Source: Flavobacterium zhairuonense (GTDB lineage Bacteria > Bacteroidota > Bacteroidia > Flavobacteriales > Flavobacteriaceae). From it: a stretch of 64,000 bases of DNA. The notes beneath the pieces were generated by a model. The model was given only the letters and a program-made list of their open reading frames with translations. It searched no databases and had not been told where the DNA came from. How positions within the stretch are numbered: position 1 is the first letter of the stretch; the number at the start of each line of letters is the position of its first letter. Where the stretch lies: NCBI RefSeq assembly GCF_004352915.1, contig NZ_SJSY01000072.1, positions 62,001 through 126,000 of the forward strand, written 5' to 3'. The position numbers were made by a program, and so were the translations under genes. Below are positions 52,023 to 60,900 of the stretch, one piece after another.

Positions 52023-53897
52023 TTAATGAAAATGATCTTCTTCAATCTCAAATTCTGCATCTTTTTCCCAGATTTCCATTTCGCAGGGTTTACAGTTGAA
52101 TTTTAGTTTGTATTCTAATTCTCCCTGTTTTAAAACCAATGGTTCTTTTACCTTAACACCAACAATGTCTTTTTGGTGAATCGGGCATTTTTTTAATTCG
52201 TATTTGATGCAATATTTGGTTGTCATTACACGAGATTTTCCTGGATCCCATTGTAATTCGAATGCTTTTTCGATTTCGGTAACACCGTGGCGTTCGTAGA
52301 ATTTACGAGCCGTTTTGTTTGAAACATTGTACATGAAATCCAGTTTGGTTTCTGGATATGGATGTGACGTTTTTACCAATTGGTGTTCTTCACGAACGTA
52401 ATTTGCCAAACGAATTTCAGTCAATTGATCGTAAACCGTTCTTCTCATTTCGTTGATTTTTGAAATAGGAAGGAACCAGTTTTGAGAAAACATAATATTG
52501 ATTTCATCAGCAGTGTAAGGTGTGAAACCAGTTTTTGCTAATTGTGTTTTAATGTTTTCTTCGATAGATTCGCCCGTTTTTGTCTGCTCTTTTGGATGTT
52601 CTAAATTTACTGTACTAACATTTCCGTCTTCATCGGTTGCGATTAAGTGGAAACCGGTTTCAGTTTCAGTAAGCAATAAAGTAGTGCTCAATTTACGAAC
52701 GGCGCTGTCTTCTCTTTCTACAATTTTGATGAAAGCAGCGTCGTTATTTCTGTAAATGAAAGTTCCGTCTTTGATTTCTTTTAGGACGTTTGGATATACT
52801 TTTCCGTTTTCGGCTTTGTTTACGTAGATTCCATCGGCTTCGTTATTTTCGTTGATGAAGCAAAGTCCGTCACCGTTGTTTAATAATTCGCCGTTTTCGA
52901 TTTCGTAAGCACCGCCAACAGTTCTAATTAATTTACCGATATATTGACCTTTTGATTTTGGGCTTTCCCAAGAACCAATAGAACTGTGTCTGTCGTTAAC
53001 GAAGTAATCGGTATAGCCACGGTTGAAAGTTCTGTTTAGTGCAGAATCAAAAGTGTAAGTACATTTTCCAGAAGAAGCTTTGGTGTATTTATCGCTTCCT
53101 GGACCTTCTAAATAACTATCTAATTTTTGACGAAGATAAGATACGTTGTTTTTAACGTAGGCTACGTCTTTTAATCGACCTTCGATTTTGAAAGAAACAA
53201 TTCCCGCTTCAATCAAATTCGGAATCTGATCTGAAATATCTAAATCTTTAATCGAAAGCAAGTGACTGTTTCTGATTAACGTATCTCCGTTTCCGTCGAT
53301 TAGGTTATAGGGTAAACGACAGTTTTGCGCACAAGAACCACGGTTCGCGCTTCGTTCTCCGTTTGCCACACTCATATAACAGTTTCCGCTGAAAGAAACA
53401 CATAAAGCTCCGGTTACGAAAAACTCTAATTCAACATCAGCGTGATCGTATATAGTTTTAATTTGATGCAAGTTTAATTCACGTGCTAAAACGACACGTT
53501 TGATACCAGCGTCTTTTAAGAATTTAATTTTATCAGCATCACGATTATTAGCTTGTGTACTGGCGTGAAGTACGATAGGAGGCAAGTCCATTTCCATAAT
53601 CGCCATATCCTGAATAATCAAGGCATCGACACCAATATCATATAACTCCCAGATCATGGCACGACAGGTTTCTAATTCGTTATCATACAAAATGGTATTG
53701 ATAACTACAAAAACTTGAGCGTTAAATAAGTGTGCATATTTTACCAGTTCAGCAACATCTTCAATTGAGTTGTTGGCATTTGAACGTGCTCCAAATTGCG
53801 GTGCGCCAATATAAACTGCATCGGCACCACTATTTATGGCTGCGATTCCTCCAATTAAATCTCTAGCAGGAGCTAATATTTCGATTTTCTTCTTCAT
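52023..53897 (-). CDS. U32-family peptidase-like protein
   Basis: A 624-residue U32 family protein related to YegQ/TrhP and RlhA, which act in RNA hydroxylation. Marks are the opening ILAPARDLIGGIAAINSGAD, VFVVINTILYDNELE and the cluster CVSFSGNCYMS ... GSCAQNCRLPY, where cysteines bind a cluster or metal in relatives. C-terminal cysteines (KCPIHQ, CKPCEM) add to these. The long C-terminal part distinguishes it from YegQ. It is a single gene; the exact substrate is unknown. Confidence 0.88.
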   Translation of the reverse strand: MKKKIEILAPARDLIGGIAAINSGADAVYIGAPQFGARSNANNSIEDVAELVKYAHLFNAQVFVVINTILYDNELETCRAMIWELYDIGVDALIIQDMAIMEMDLPPIVLHASTQANNRDADKIKFLKDAGIKRVVLARELNLHQIKTIYDHADVELEFFVTGALCVSFSGNCYMSVANGERSANRGSCAQNCRLPYNLIDGNGDTLIRNSHLLSIKDLDISDQIPNLIEAGIVSFKIEGRLKDVAYVKNNVSYLRQKLDSYLEGPGSDKYTKASSGKCTYTFDSALNRTFNRGYTDYFVNDRHSSIGSWESPKSKGQYIGKLIRTVGGAYEIENGELLNNGDGLCFINENNEADGIYVNKAENGKVYPNVLKEIKDGTFIYRNNDAAFIKIVEREDSAVRKLSTTLLLTETETGFHLIATDEDGNVSTVNLEHPKEQTKTGESIEENIKTQLAKTGFTPYTADEINIMFSQNWFLPISKINEMRRTVYDQLTEIRLANYVREEHQLVKTSHPYPETKLDFMYNVSNKTARKFYERHGVTEIEKAFELQWDPGKSRVMTTKYCIKYELKKCPIHQKDIVGVKVKEPLVLKQGELEYKLKFNCKPCEMEIWEKDAEFEIEEDHFH

Positions 53898-54044
53898 TTC
53901 TAAAACTTTAGACTTTTGTGGTATTCCCGAAAAAAAGTGTGCAAAGGTCTAATAAATTATTCGAGTTTGCTAGTGATGAAGCGATTTTTTTGAAATTGTT
54001 AACTTAATATAGGACGATTCTGTAGTCACGGAATCTTTTATTAA

Positions 54045-54884
54045 TTATTTTTTCTTTTTCTTATCAGCTCTTAAAAGTTTTTTTTCGTCTCCATCAAGTT
54101 TTCGTTGAAGTTTTTTTACATCTTCAGCTGGAGGCAGATTTTCAGGTATTATACCTCTTTTAGTCAACATATCTCTAACAGCAATATTATTGTCAGTATG
54201 TTCTATTTCTATTTTGTTTTGCCCTTTTAAGTCTTTACTTTGGACATTTAAACCTGTCATTTCTGCAGCTAAATCTTTTGCTTTTATGCTTATTGTAGGT
54301 AAGAAATCTGCAATGGGTCTATTTTCAGGAATTCCCATTTTCTTTTTCAACATATTAGTGGTCAATCTAAATAAAGCTTGATCTCCTTTGCTTCTTATTA
54401 TTGCAAACCCATGATTATCAACTCCTCTTTCATACAAAATACCTGATAATTGTTTTTCGGTTTGGCTTAGTTTTTCTCTGGCTTTTATTCTCTCGAATTC
54501 CAAGAGACGTTGTTCAACCATTTCTGCTTTACGAGTTTGGACTGCAAAATAATTTTGTGCGAAAGCAATTTCCTCTTTTCGGCTGTCTCCATTCTGAGCA
54601 ATCAAATAACATGCATAACGTGTTAATGCAATATCATTTATTGATCTTTCGGAATTAGAACCAAGTTCAACCATTTTCCTGACGTCAGGAAAATGGTTGT
54701 CTATTGTTTCACCAGCATTTTTACAGGCATCTTTAGCTTTTTGAATTACTTTTTCAAAATTTTCCCATTTACTATAACCTAATAATATTTGTAAATCACG
54801 AGCGCTCCAACATTCGATGCCTTCTAATTCTAATGTAGCAGATTCAAATTTTTCAAAAAGTTTTTTTATTTCGTCCGATTTCAT
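54045..54884 (-). CDS. dinD: DNA damage-inducible protein D-like
   Basis: A 279-residue protein of the DinD family (E. coli DinD blocks RecA filaments). Marks are ARDLQILLGYSKWENFEKVI near residue 25, the LTRYACYLIAQNGDSRK stretch and the C-terminal LTKRGIIPENLPPAED. The last residues are Lys-rich. The coding sequence contains a perfect 32-bp palindrome at 54668-54699, over the conserved NHFPDVRKMV part. It is a single gene; a LexA-type box is not seen upstream. Confidence 0.9.
   Translation of the reverse strand: MKSDEIKKLFEKFESATLELEGIECWSARDLQILLGYSKWENFEKVIQKAKDACKNAGETIDNHFPDVRKMVELGSNSERSINDIALTRYACYLIAQNGDSRKEEIAFAQNYFAVQTRKAEMVEQRLLEFERIKAREKLSQTEKQLSGILYERGVDNHGFAIIRSKGDQALFRLTTNMLKKKMGIPENRPIADFLPTISIKAKDLAAEMTGLNVQSKDLKGQNKIEIEHTDNNIAVRDMLTKRGIIPENLPPAEDVKKLQRKLDGDEKKLLRADKKKKK
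54668..54699. repeat. Perfect 32-bp palindrome inside dinD
   Basis: The arm CAACCATTTTCCTGAC (54668-54683) is followed without spacer by its reverse complement (54684-54699). It lies in frame over the conserved NHFPDVRKMV part of DinD. See the findings. Confidence 0.9.
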
Positions 54885-54947
54885 ATTCGTTTATTTTATA
54901 ATCTAAGTGGCTTAAATATATAAAAAAACAAAAACAATAAGTAAGTT

Positions 54948-55054
54948 ATTTCTTGTTTTTTTTTTTGAGATAAAAGATGAATAGCATAAGACCCAAAAAA
55001 ACCACCCAATCCGAAGACTGAGCAGTTTTAAAAAAAAAAGCATGAATCGATCGA
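54948..55054 (-). other. Possible broken microprotein at a homopolymer
   Basis: On the minus strand, ATG at 55043 leads into ten T bases. One base more would open a frame for a 32-residue membrane peptide with SSDWVVFLGLMLFIFYL and a lysine tail, ending in TAA. With ten T bases the frame does not line up. This could be a sequencing error, a decayed gene or chance. Confidence 0.25.
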
Positions 55055-55510
55055 CTAATTTGCTCTCATTTTAATTTGTGATAAAGTATTTTGAATACTG
55101 TTTAATTGTTTCGAAACAATGTAAACTTGATTGTGTTCAAGGTGATTCTCTTCGAGTGCATTTTTGTATTTTTCGATCGCTGCTTCTTCACCGGTAGCGC
55201 AGGCGTTGATGATTGCTTTGGTATCGCCTCCTGAAAATGATGATTTGATGTCAATCGAAGCTCGGTGTAAAGCGCCTAATGGCCCACCACCCGAAGTATC
55301 TGTTGATTTACCAAGTTTATTGATTTCGTCTTGTAGTTCTACAATGAATAGGGCACGTTCGCGGGCGTAATCAAGGAAATCGGCTTTCATGGCTAGATTT
55401 TCGACATGTTCAGCGGCGTTTGTATATCCTAGTTTTCCGTCTTCAAGAATTGAAATTAATCCGTTTAGTGTTTTTACGGTTTCGTCTGTGTTTACATCTG
55501 TATTTGTCAT
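55055..55510 (-). CDS. PA2169/DUF2383 four-helix-bundle protein
   Basis: A 151-residue helical protein. It matches the PA2169/DUF2383 family by TVKTLNGLISILEDGKLGY at the start and ACATGEEAAIEKYKNALEE in the middle. It resembles ferritin-like bundles, with Glu and His at helix ends, but metal-binding is not shown. The family often appears in stress responses. It is a single gene; the downstream region has no obvious terminator except AT-rich sequence. Confidence 0.85.
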   Translation of the reverse strand: MTNTDVNTDETVKTLNGLISILEDGKLGYTNAAEHVENLAMKADFLDYARERALFIVELQDEINKLGKSTDTSGGGPLGALHRASIDIKSSFSGGDTKAIINACATGEEAAIEKYKNALEENHLEHNQVYIVSKQLNSIQNTLSQIKMRAN

Positions 55511-55862
55511 GACTAATAGTTTTTTAATTAATACATTACAAAGTTGATGATTTATAAAACGTTCTGTTTTACAGGATTATAGTTGAGGTTTTATAATATT
55601 GTGGAATGGGAATTTTGAAAGTGTTGATTTGAGTTTCACGCAGATTTAACAGATTTTAGCAGATTTTTTCTTTTGTAAATGATATTTCTCGTTTACGGTT
55701 TGCGTGAGGGATAGGAGCGGTATCCTTTTATGGCGGGGTTCGCCATAAAAGATATAGCGGATAGCCCGGCCGTAGGACACGCCCATAAAAAAAAACAGCT
55801 TAAAGTATAAAAGTGATGAAACTTTTGAACCTTAAGCCGTTTTAATAAAACTTATTATATTG
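55511..55862. repeat. Repeat-filled gap with family A copy
   Basis: It holds a CACGCAGAT-type phrase (55635-55668) and a compact family A copy (55701-55784), with stem TTTTATGGCG (55726-55735) and CGCCATAAAA (55741-55750) and loop GGGTT. A long imperfect hairpin (55788-55848), the likely terminator of the aminotransferase gene, ends it. Confidence 0.8.
55788..55848 (-). terminator. Likely terminator after the aminotransferase gene
   Basis: An imperfect long stem (AAAAC.GCTTAA with TTAAGC.GTTTT and an inner AAAAGT/ACTTTT helix), with a T run on the minus strand side. Confidence 0.6.
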
Positions 55863-57053
55863 TTATGCAGTCAAAGCTTCTTTGATTCTGCGTAATGCTT
55901 CTTTTAAAATATCGTCGCTTGTTGCGTAAGAGAAACGAATACAGTTTGGATTTCCGAAAGCATCTCCTGTTACTGTTGCAACGTTTGCTTCGGCTAAAAG
56001 ATACATTGAAACGTCGTTTGCATCTTTAATTTCGTGTCCTTTTAATGTTTTTCCGAAGAAAGAAGAAACGTCTGGGAATACGTAGAATGCACCTTCTGGA
56101 ACGTTGATTTTTACGCCTGGAATTTCTTTTAATAATCCAACAACTAAATCTCTACGTGTGTGGAAAGCCTGAACCATGTGGTTTAAAACGCTTGGATCTG
56201 CATCTACAGCTGTAATTGTTGCTCTTTGTGCTATAGAATTTGCTCCAGATGTTACTTGTCCTTGGATTTTTGTACATGCTTTTGCAATAAATTCAGGAGC
56301 TCCAATGTAACCAATTCTGTATCCTGTCATTGCAAATGCTTTTGCAACTCCGTTTACAGTGATTGTTCTGTCTAACATTCCTGGAATTGAACCAATACTG
56401 CAGAAAGTTCCTGAGAAATTGATGTGCTCATAAATCTCATCTGCAACTACGTAGATATTTGGGTGTTTTTCTAAAACTTTTGCAAGCGCTGTTAATTCTT
56501 CTCTGCTGTAAACTGACCCAGAAGGATTACATGGAGAAGAGAACCACATCATTTTTGTTTTTGGTGTGATGGCAGCTTCTAGTTGCTCTGGAGTGATTTT
56601 GAAATCTGTTTCAACAGAAGTTGGAACTTCAATAGGAACTCCGCCAGAAAGTTTTACGATTTCGAAATAAGAAACCCAGTATGGTGCTGGCAAGATAACC
56701 TCGTCACCATCGTTTAACATTACTTGCGCAATGTTGTATAAAGATTGTTTTGCTCCTGTAGAAACAACAATTTGAGTTGGTTTGTAATCTAATCCGTTGT
56801 CTCTTTTGAATTTTCTGCAAATTGCTTCTCTCAATTCAAGGTAACCTTCTACTGGAGAATAGGTGCTATAATTTTCGTCTACTGCTTTTTTAACAGCTTC
56901 TTTGATGAAATCTGGTGTATTAAAGTCAGGCTCACCTAAACTTAAACTGATAATGTCTTTTCCTTGTGCTTTTAATTCTCTTGCCAAAGCGGCCATTGCT
57001 AATGTCTGCGAAGTCGCAAGGTTGTTGATTCTGTCCGAAAGAATATGATTCAT
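55863..57053 (-). CDS. Pyridoxal phosphate aminotransferase (aspartate type)
   Basis: A 396-residue class I aminotransferase. The PLP lysine is in VNGVAKAFAMTGYRIGY. LGEPDFNTPDFIKEAVK at the start and WFSSPCNPSGSVYSREEL in the middle mark the aspartate/prephenate aminotransferase subgroup (AspC-like of the I-gamma type). It makes or uses aspartate, glutamate or an aromatic amino acid; the exact specificity is not certain. It is single, with repeats behind it. Confidence 0.93.
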   Translation of the reverse strand: MNHILSDRINNLATSQTLAMAALARELKAQGKDIISLSLGEPDFNTPDFIKEAVKKAVDENYSTYSPVEGYLELREAICRKFKRDNGLDYKPTQIVVSTGAKQSLYNIAQVMLNDGDEVILPAPYWVSYFEIVKLSGGVPIEVPTSVETDFKITPEQLEAAITPKTKMMWFSSPCNPSGSVYSREELTALAKVLEKHPNIYVVADEIYEHINFSGTFCSIGSIPGMLDRTITVNGVAKAFAMTGYRIGYIGAPEFIAKACTKIQGQVTSGANSIAQRATITAVDADPSVLNHMVQAFHTRRDLVVGLLKEIPGVKINVPEGAFYVFPDVSSFFGKTLKGHEIKDANDVSMYLLAEANVATVTGDAFGNPNCIRFSYATSDDILKEALRRIKEALTA

Positions 57054-57129
57054 TATAAAAATTTTGAATATCCTTAAATTTGCTGTGTTGTTTAAGGAAG
57101 GTTAATTATTAATAGATTTTTTTTAGTTT

Positions 57130-58224
57130 TTATGCTAATTCTGGCTTCATTCCCAACTCACGTAAATGCTTGAAGTGAGCAATAACAGCACTTCGCATTG
57201 TTTTATATTCATAATAAGGCAAGTTGCACTCTTTTGCTGTTTCTTTTACAATTTTTGCAATTTTACCGTAGTGGATATGACTGATGTTTGGAAAAATATG
57301 ATGCTCAATTTGATGGTTTAATCCTCCAGTGTACCAATTTACAATTGCATTTTTTGGTGCAAAATTAGTTGTAGTGTACAATTGATGAATGGCCCAAGTA
57401 TTATCCATTTCGCCTAATTCGTTTGGTTCTGGATTAGTTGTATGATCCACAACGTGCGCTAATTGAAATACGATACTCAAGATTAATCCTGTTGTATAAT
57501 GCATTACAAAAAATCCAAGAAGCACTTTCCACCAAGTAATTCCAATTACAATTGGCAAAACGATCCAGATCGATGCGTAAATGATTTTTGTGATGATTAA
57601 AGTTGTCCAAAGAATTTTTGGGCTTTTTGGTTCTCCATAAGATAATTTTCTTTTTAAGTAATTTCTCATTTGCTTGAAATCAGTTGTAATTGCCCAATTG
57701 AAAGTCAATAAACCGTATAAGAAAACAGAATAATAATGTTGAAAACGGTGAAAACTATGCCATTCAGCATGTTTTGTGAAACGGATGATTCGTCCCGCAT
57801 CTAAATCTTCATCGTGGCCTGGGATATTTGTGTATGTATGGTGCAATACATTGTGCTGTACTTGCCAGTTGTAGACATTTCCAGCCAAAACATAAATAGT
57901 ACCGCCCATTAATTTGTTGATCCAACTTTTGTTTGAATAAGAACCATGATTCCCATCATGCATTACATTCATTCCAACGCCGGCCATGCCTATACCCATT
58001 ACGATAGATAATAAAAGCATTACCCAGAAAGGCATTGGAAGTGTAAGGATTAAAAAATATGGAGTCAAAAAGACAGCAAAAAGAATAACAGCTTTTAAAT
58101 GCAGTTTCCAGTTTCCAGTTTTCTGAATATTATTTTCCTTGAAATAATTGTTTACGCGAGAGTTAAGCGTTCTAAAAAACTTCAGATTGTCTTGTCTTGC
58201 AAATGTAGGCGCAGGGTTATTCAT
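57130..58224 (-). CDS. Membrane fatty acid desaturase
   Basis: A 364-residue desaturase of membrane phospholipid or acyl-CoA chains. The three histidine boxes are MHDGNHGSYS, VQHNVLHHTYTNIPGHD and GGLNHQIEHHIFPNISH. The third begins with Gln (QIEHH), as in front-end desaturases, but there is no cytochrome b5 domain. Four to five membrane helices are seen. It is divergent from rsmG. Confidence 0.92.
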   Translation of the reverse strand: MNNPAPTFARQDNLKFFRTLNSRVNNYFKENNIQKTGNWKLHLKAVILFAVFLTPYFLILTLPMPFWVMLLLSIVMGIGMAGVGMNVMHDGNHGSYSNKSWINKLMGGTIYVLAGNVYNWQVQHNVLHHTYTNIPGHDEDLDAGRIIRFTKHAEWHSFHRFQHYYSVFLYGLLTFNWAITTDFKQMRNYLKRKLSYGEPKSPKILWTTLIITKIIYASIWIVLPIVIGITWWKVLLGFFVMHYTTGLILSIVFQLAHVVDHTTNPEPNELGEMDNTWAIHQLYTTTNFAPKNAIVNWYTGGLNHQIEHHIFPNISHIHYGKIAKIVKETAKECNLPYYEYKTMRSAVIAHFKHLRELGMKPELA

Positions 58225-58243
58225 AATTATTTTAAATAGGTTT

Positions 58244-58276
58244 CAAAGGTAATTATTATAAATTTTCAATTTGCAA
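58244..58276 (-). promoter_or_regulatory. Desaturase promoter
   Basis: On the minus strand: TTG (58274-58276), 22 bases, TACCTTTG (58244-58251), slightly wider than usual. A TACTTTTG box for rsmG on the plus strand (58308-58315) is nearby without a matching TTG. Confidence 0.5.
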
Positions 58277-58330
58277 AATTGAGTTAAATATTTCAATCGT
58301 AAAGTAGTACTTTTGTTAAAAATTTGAGCA

Positions 58331-58960
58331 ATGGATGAGATATTGAAATATTTTCCTGATTTGACCGATATTCAAATCAAACAATTTCAGCAATTAGACT
58401 TTTTATACCACGATTGGAATGAAAAAATCAATGTTATTTCTAGGAAAGATATTGATTCATTATATACGAAACATATTTTGCATTCGCTAGGAATTGCAAA
58501 AATCATGAAGTTTGAGCCAGGGACAACGGTTTTAGATGTTGGAACAGGCGGAGGTTTTCCTGGAATTCCGTTAGCGATTCTTTTTCCTGAAACCCGTTTT
58601 TATTTAATTGATGTTATTGCAAAAAAGATAAAAGTGGTTCAAGGCGTTGCAGATGCATTAGGATTAAAGAACGTAAAAGCTGAGCAAAAACGTGCTGAAT
58701 TGGTAAAAGGGGATTTTGATTTTATCGTAAGCCGTGCCGTAACTAATATGCCAGATTTTGTTTCTTGGGTACATGATAAAATTAAAAAGCAGCACAAACA
58801 CACTTTGAAAAACGGAATTCTGTATTTAAAAGGTGGTGATTTGACCGAAGAGCTTAAAGATTTTCCAAATGCTACTTTATATGATTTGGCTGATCATTTT
58901 GATGATGAGTTTTTTGAAACTAAAAAAGTTGTGCATTTACCATTAAAATTTAAACCATAA
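58331..58960 (+). CDS. rsmG: 16S rRNA (guanine(527)-N7)-methyltransferase
   Basis: Methylates G527 of 16S rRNA with SAM. The 209-residue protein has the SAM motif LDVGTGGGFPGIPLAI, an N-terminal WNEKINVISRKDID and the FIVSRAVTNMPDF stretch. Length is typical. Cytoplasmic. It is single, divergent from the desaturase, with a terminator after it. Confidence 0.95.
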   Translation: MDEILKYFPDLTDIQIKQFQQLDFLYHDWNEKINVISRKDIDSLYTKHILHSLGIAKIMKFEPGTTVLDVGTGGGFPGIPLAILFPETRFYLIDVIAKKIKVVQGVADALGLKNVKAEQKRAELVKGDFDFIVSRAVTNMPDFVSWVHDKIKKQHKHTLKNGILYLKGGDLTEELKDFPNATLYDLADHFDDEFFETKKVVHLPLKFKP

Positions 58961-58981
58961 TCTTAAAGATTGAAAATAAAC

Positions 58982-59020
58982 AACCCGGATTGAATTAAAA
59001 AAATTCTTCCGGGTTATTTT
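58982..59020 (+). terminator. Terminator after rsmG
   Basis: AACCCGGA pairs with TCCGGGTT, extended by GAATT/AATTC, followed by a T run. It could also act on the hypothetical gene that ends at 59042. Confidence 0.88.
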
Positions 59021-59041
59021 TGAATTAATAATTTGTTAAAA

Positions 59042-59773
59042 TTAAGATGCCTTTTGAGATAAATGCAAAAACGGATTTGCTTTGTGATCTAAATTATTAA
59101 TGAAATTATTTAGTGCTATTTCGCAGGCTGCTGGCGTATATTGAAATTTTGAATCAAAGAAAAATTCTCTGCATATCATAGTTTCAGAAGATGAATCATA
59201 AACATCTTCATCATTTTGATCTACATCTTTATAATTATATGGACATGGGTAAGCGTTTAGTAAAGCTGTAATGGTGTTGTTGAACCATTTGTCGAAAAAC
59301 TTTTTCTTTGGCGTAATATGGCGTGCAAGCAAAACTAGCCCTATAAGTTCACTTTGTAGAAAGTAAGAGCCTTTTCTGTATCTTACATCTACCATTCGCA
59401 CATTCATAAGTGCAACCCACAGAGGTCCATTTACCGAGCCAGTATCAGAAACATTCAAATCAGTATCAAAAACCAAGGGGTCTGTGTCATGACTATCATG
59501 AATAGAACACCAAAGTGCTTCTATGCGTTTTTGAACGTCATTTGTTGATATTGAATATCCAGCAAAACGCCATGAAACCCATTCTAATAGAGCCGCTGTT
59601 AGCCCCATACAAGCTTTGTGCCCTATTTTAGAAAGGACGTGTTCTAAATCTTCATTTCCTTCTAATGGATCCAAAAACTTTTCCATTTTTTTATTATTCC
59701 ATTTAAAGTTGATTGGATATCCAATACTTTTTGATTTTAAAATTACTTCAGGTACATTGTTTAAGTTTCTCAT
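59042..59773 (-). CDS. Hypothetical protein
   Basis: A 243-residue soluble, probably helical protein, rich in Trp, Asn and Asp, without signal peptide. No family recognised. Stretches such as LTAALLEWVSWRFAGYS and SELIGLVLLARHITPKKKF suggest buried helices, as in small immunity proteins, but there is no direct evidence of that role. A TAAATTTG box is on the minus strand at 59809-59816. It stands alone between rsmG and the carbonic anhydrase. Confidence 0.65.
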   Translation of the reverse strand: MRNLNNVPEVILKSKSIGYPINFKWNNKKMEKFLDPLEGNEDLEHVLSKIGHKACMGLTAALLEWVSWRFAGYSISTNDVQKRIEALWCSIHDSHDTDPLVFDTDLNVSDTGSVNGPLWVALMNVRMVDVRYRKGSYFLQSELIGLVLLARHITPKKKFFDKWFNNTITALLNAYPCPYNYKDVDQNDEDVYDSSSETMICREFFFDSKFQYTPAACEIALNNFINNLDHKANPFLHLSQKAS

Positions 59774-60062
59774 ATACTGTTGTTTATTTTGTTAGAGAAT
59801 ATTTTTGGCAAATTTATGGAGGTATCCTTTTTAGGAATGGAGCAAGAAGTTTAAAAAATAATAGAATAAGCTTTTTTGGATTTGTATTGTATTGATAATT
59901 AATATTATAAGAAAAGTATTACATTTGTATTTTGAGAAAGATGCTTCTTACAGAATGACTTTTTTTCCTTAATTTTAAGTTCACAAAAAAGAAAGAAAAA
60001 TCGTTTATAGTTACTTGTTTTTAATCCATTTTTTAATTGTTAAACTTTTAAAATTATCATCA

Positions 60063-60812
60063 ATGAATAAAAAAACACTTTTTACGATTATGTTGGCATC
60101 GATTTTTGTCGTTTCCTGTCAAAAGAAAGAAGCAAAAGATGCTAAAGAAACTGCGAGTGTAGATTCGTTACCAAAACAAATTCCTTTAAAAGAAAAAGTT
60201 CTTACTGCAGAAGAACAAAAGGCACTCACTCCCGATTATGTAATTCAGAGTTTAAAAGATGGCAACAAACGCTTTCGCAATAATGATTTGACTTTAAGAG
60301 ATCATTCTGCATTGGTTCGTGACGCTACTGAAGGACAATTTCCAAAAGCAGTTATTCTTTCTTGTTTAGACAGCCGAATTCCAGTAGAAGACGTTTTTGA
60401 TAAAGGAATTGGGGATCTTTTTGTTGGAAGGGTCGCCGGGAATTTTGTCAATGAAGATTTGCTTGGAAGTATGGAATTTGGATGCAAAGTTTCTGGAGCA
60501 AAATTGATTTTAGTGTTAGGTCACGAATCCTGTGGCGCTATAAAATCGGCAATTGATGAGGTGAAATTAGGAAACATAACGGCAATGCTTTCCAAAATAA
60601 AACCTGCAATAGCCAAATCACAAGATTTTAAAGGAGACAAAACTTCTAAAAATGATGAATTTGTAGAGTACGTTGCTAAGAATAATGTTCTTGAAACAAT
60701 TGAAAATATTAAAGCCCGAAGTCCAATTTTAAAAGAAATGTCAGACAAAGGCGAAATAAAAATTATTGGAGCCTATTATGATCTTCATACTGGAGAAGTG
60801 GTTTTTCTTTAA
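60063..60812 (+). CDS. Beta-carbonic anhydrase, predicted lipoprotein
   Basis: A 249-residue enzyme using the ATG at 60063 (MNKKTLFTIM); an upstream in-frame ATG at 60015 is less likely. The lipoprotein signal is ASIFVVSC with the lipidated Cys at about 18. The beta-carbonic anhydrase zinc site is CLDSR plus HESCG (Cys, His, Cys), with the ALVRDATEGQFPKAVIL region and GEVVFL end. It interconverts CO2 and bicarbonate. Most beta-class enzymes are cytoplasmic, so the lipid anchor would place it in the envelope. A TACATTTG box lies at 59930-59937. Confidence 0.92.
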   Translation: MNKKTLFTIMLASIFVVSCQKKEAKDAKETASVDSLPKQIPLKEKVLTAEEQKALTPDYVIQSLKDGNKRFRNNDLTLRDHSALVRDATEGQFPKAVILSCLDSRIPVEDVFDKGIGDLFVGRVAGNFVNEDLLGSMEFGCKVSGAKLILVLGHESCGAIKSAIDEVKLGNITAMLSKIKPAIAKSQDFKGDKTSKNDEFVEYVAKNNVLETIENIKARSPILKEMSDKGEIKIIGAYYDLHTGEVVFL

Positions 60813-60823
60813 TTAAGTAAAAA

Positions 60824-60862
60824 TAAAATCGGGTAATTTCAAATGAAATTACCCGATTTTAT
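60824..60862. terminator. Bidirectional terminator between carbonic anhydrase and pruA
   Basis: AAAATCGGGTAATTTCA pairs with its near complement around a short loop, with T or A runs on both sides, between two convergent genes. Confidence 0.88.
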
Positions 60863-60867
60863 TATAA

Positions 60868-60899
60868 TCTAAAATCTGAACTCTAAAATCTAAAATCAG
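60868..60899. repeat. TCTAAAATC phrase repeat
   Basis: Four phrases of the TCTAAAATC type directly after the pruA stop, related to those at 13902-13933, 14101-14132 and 32190-32222. Confidence 0.55.
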
Positions 60900-60900
60900 A

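Noticed and set aside
60015..60062. Start of the carbonic anhydrase at 60015
   Set aside because: The extra 16 residues would disturb the lipoprotein signal that begins at 60063.
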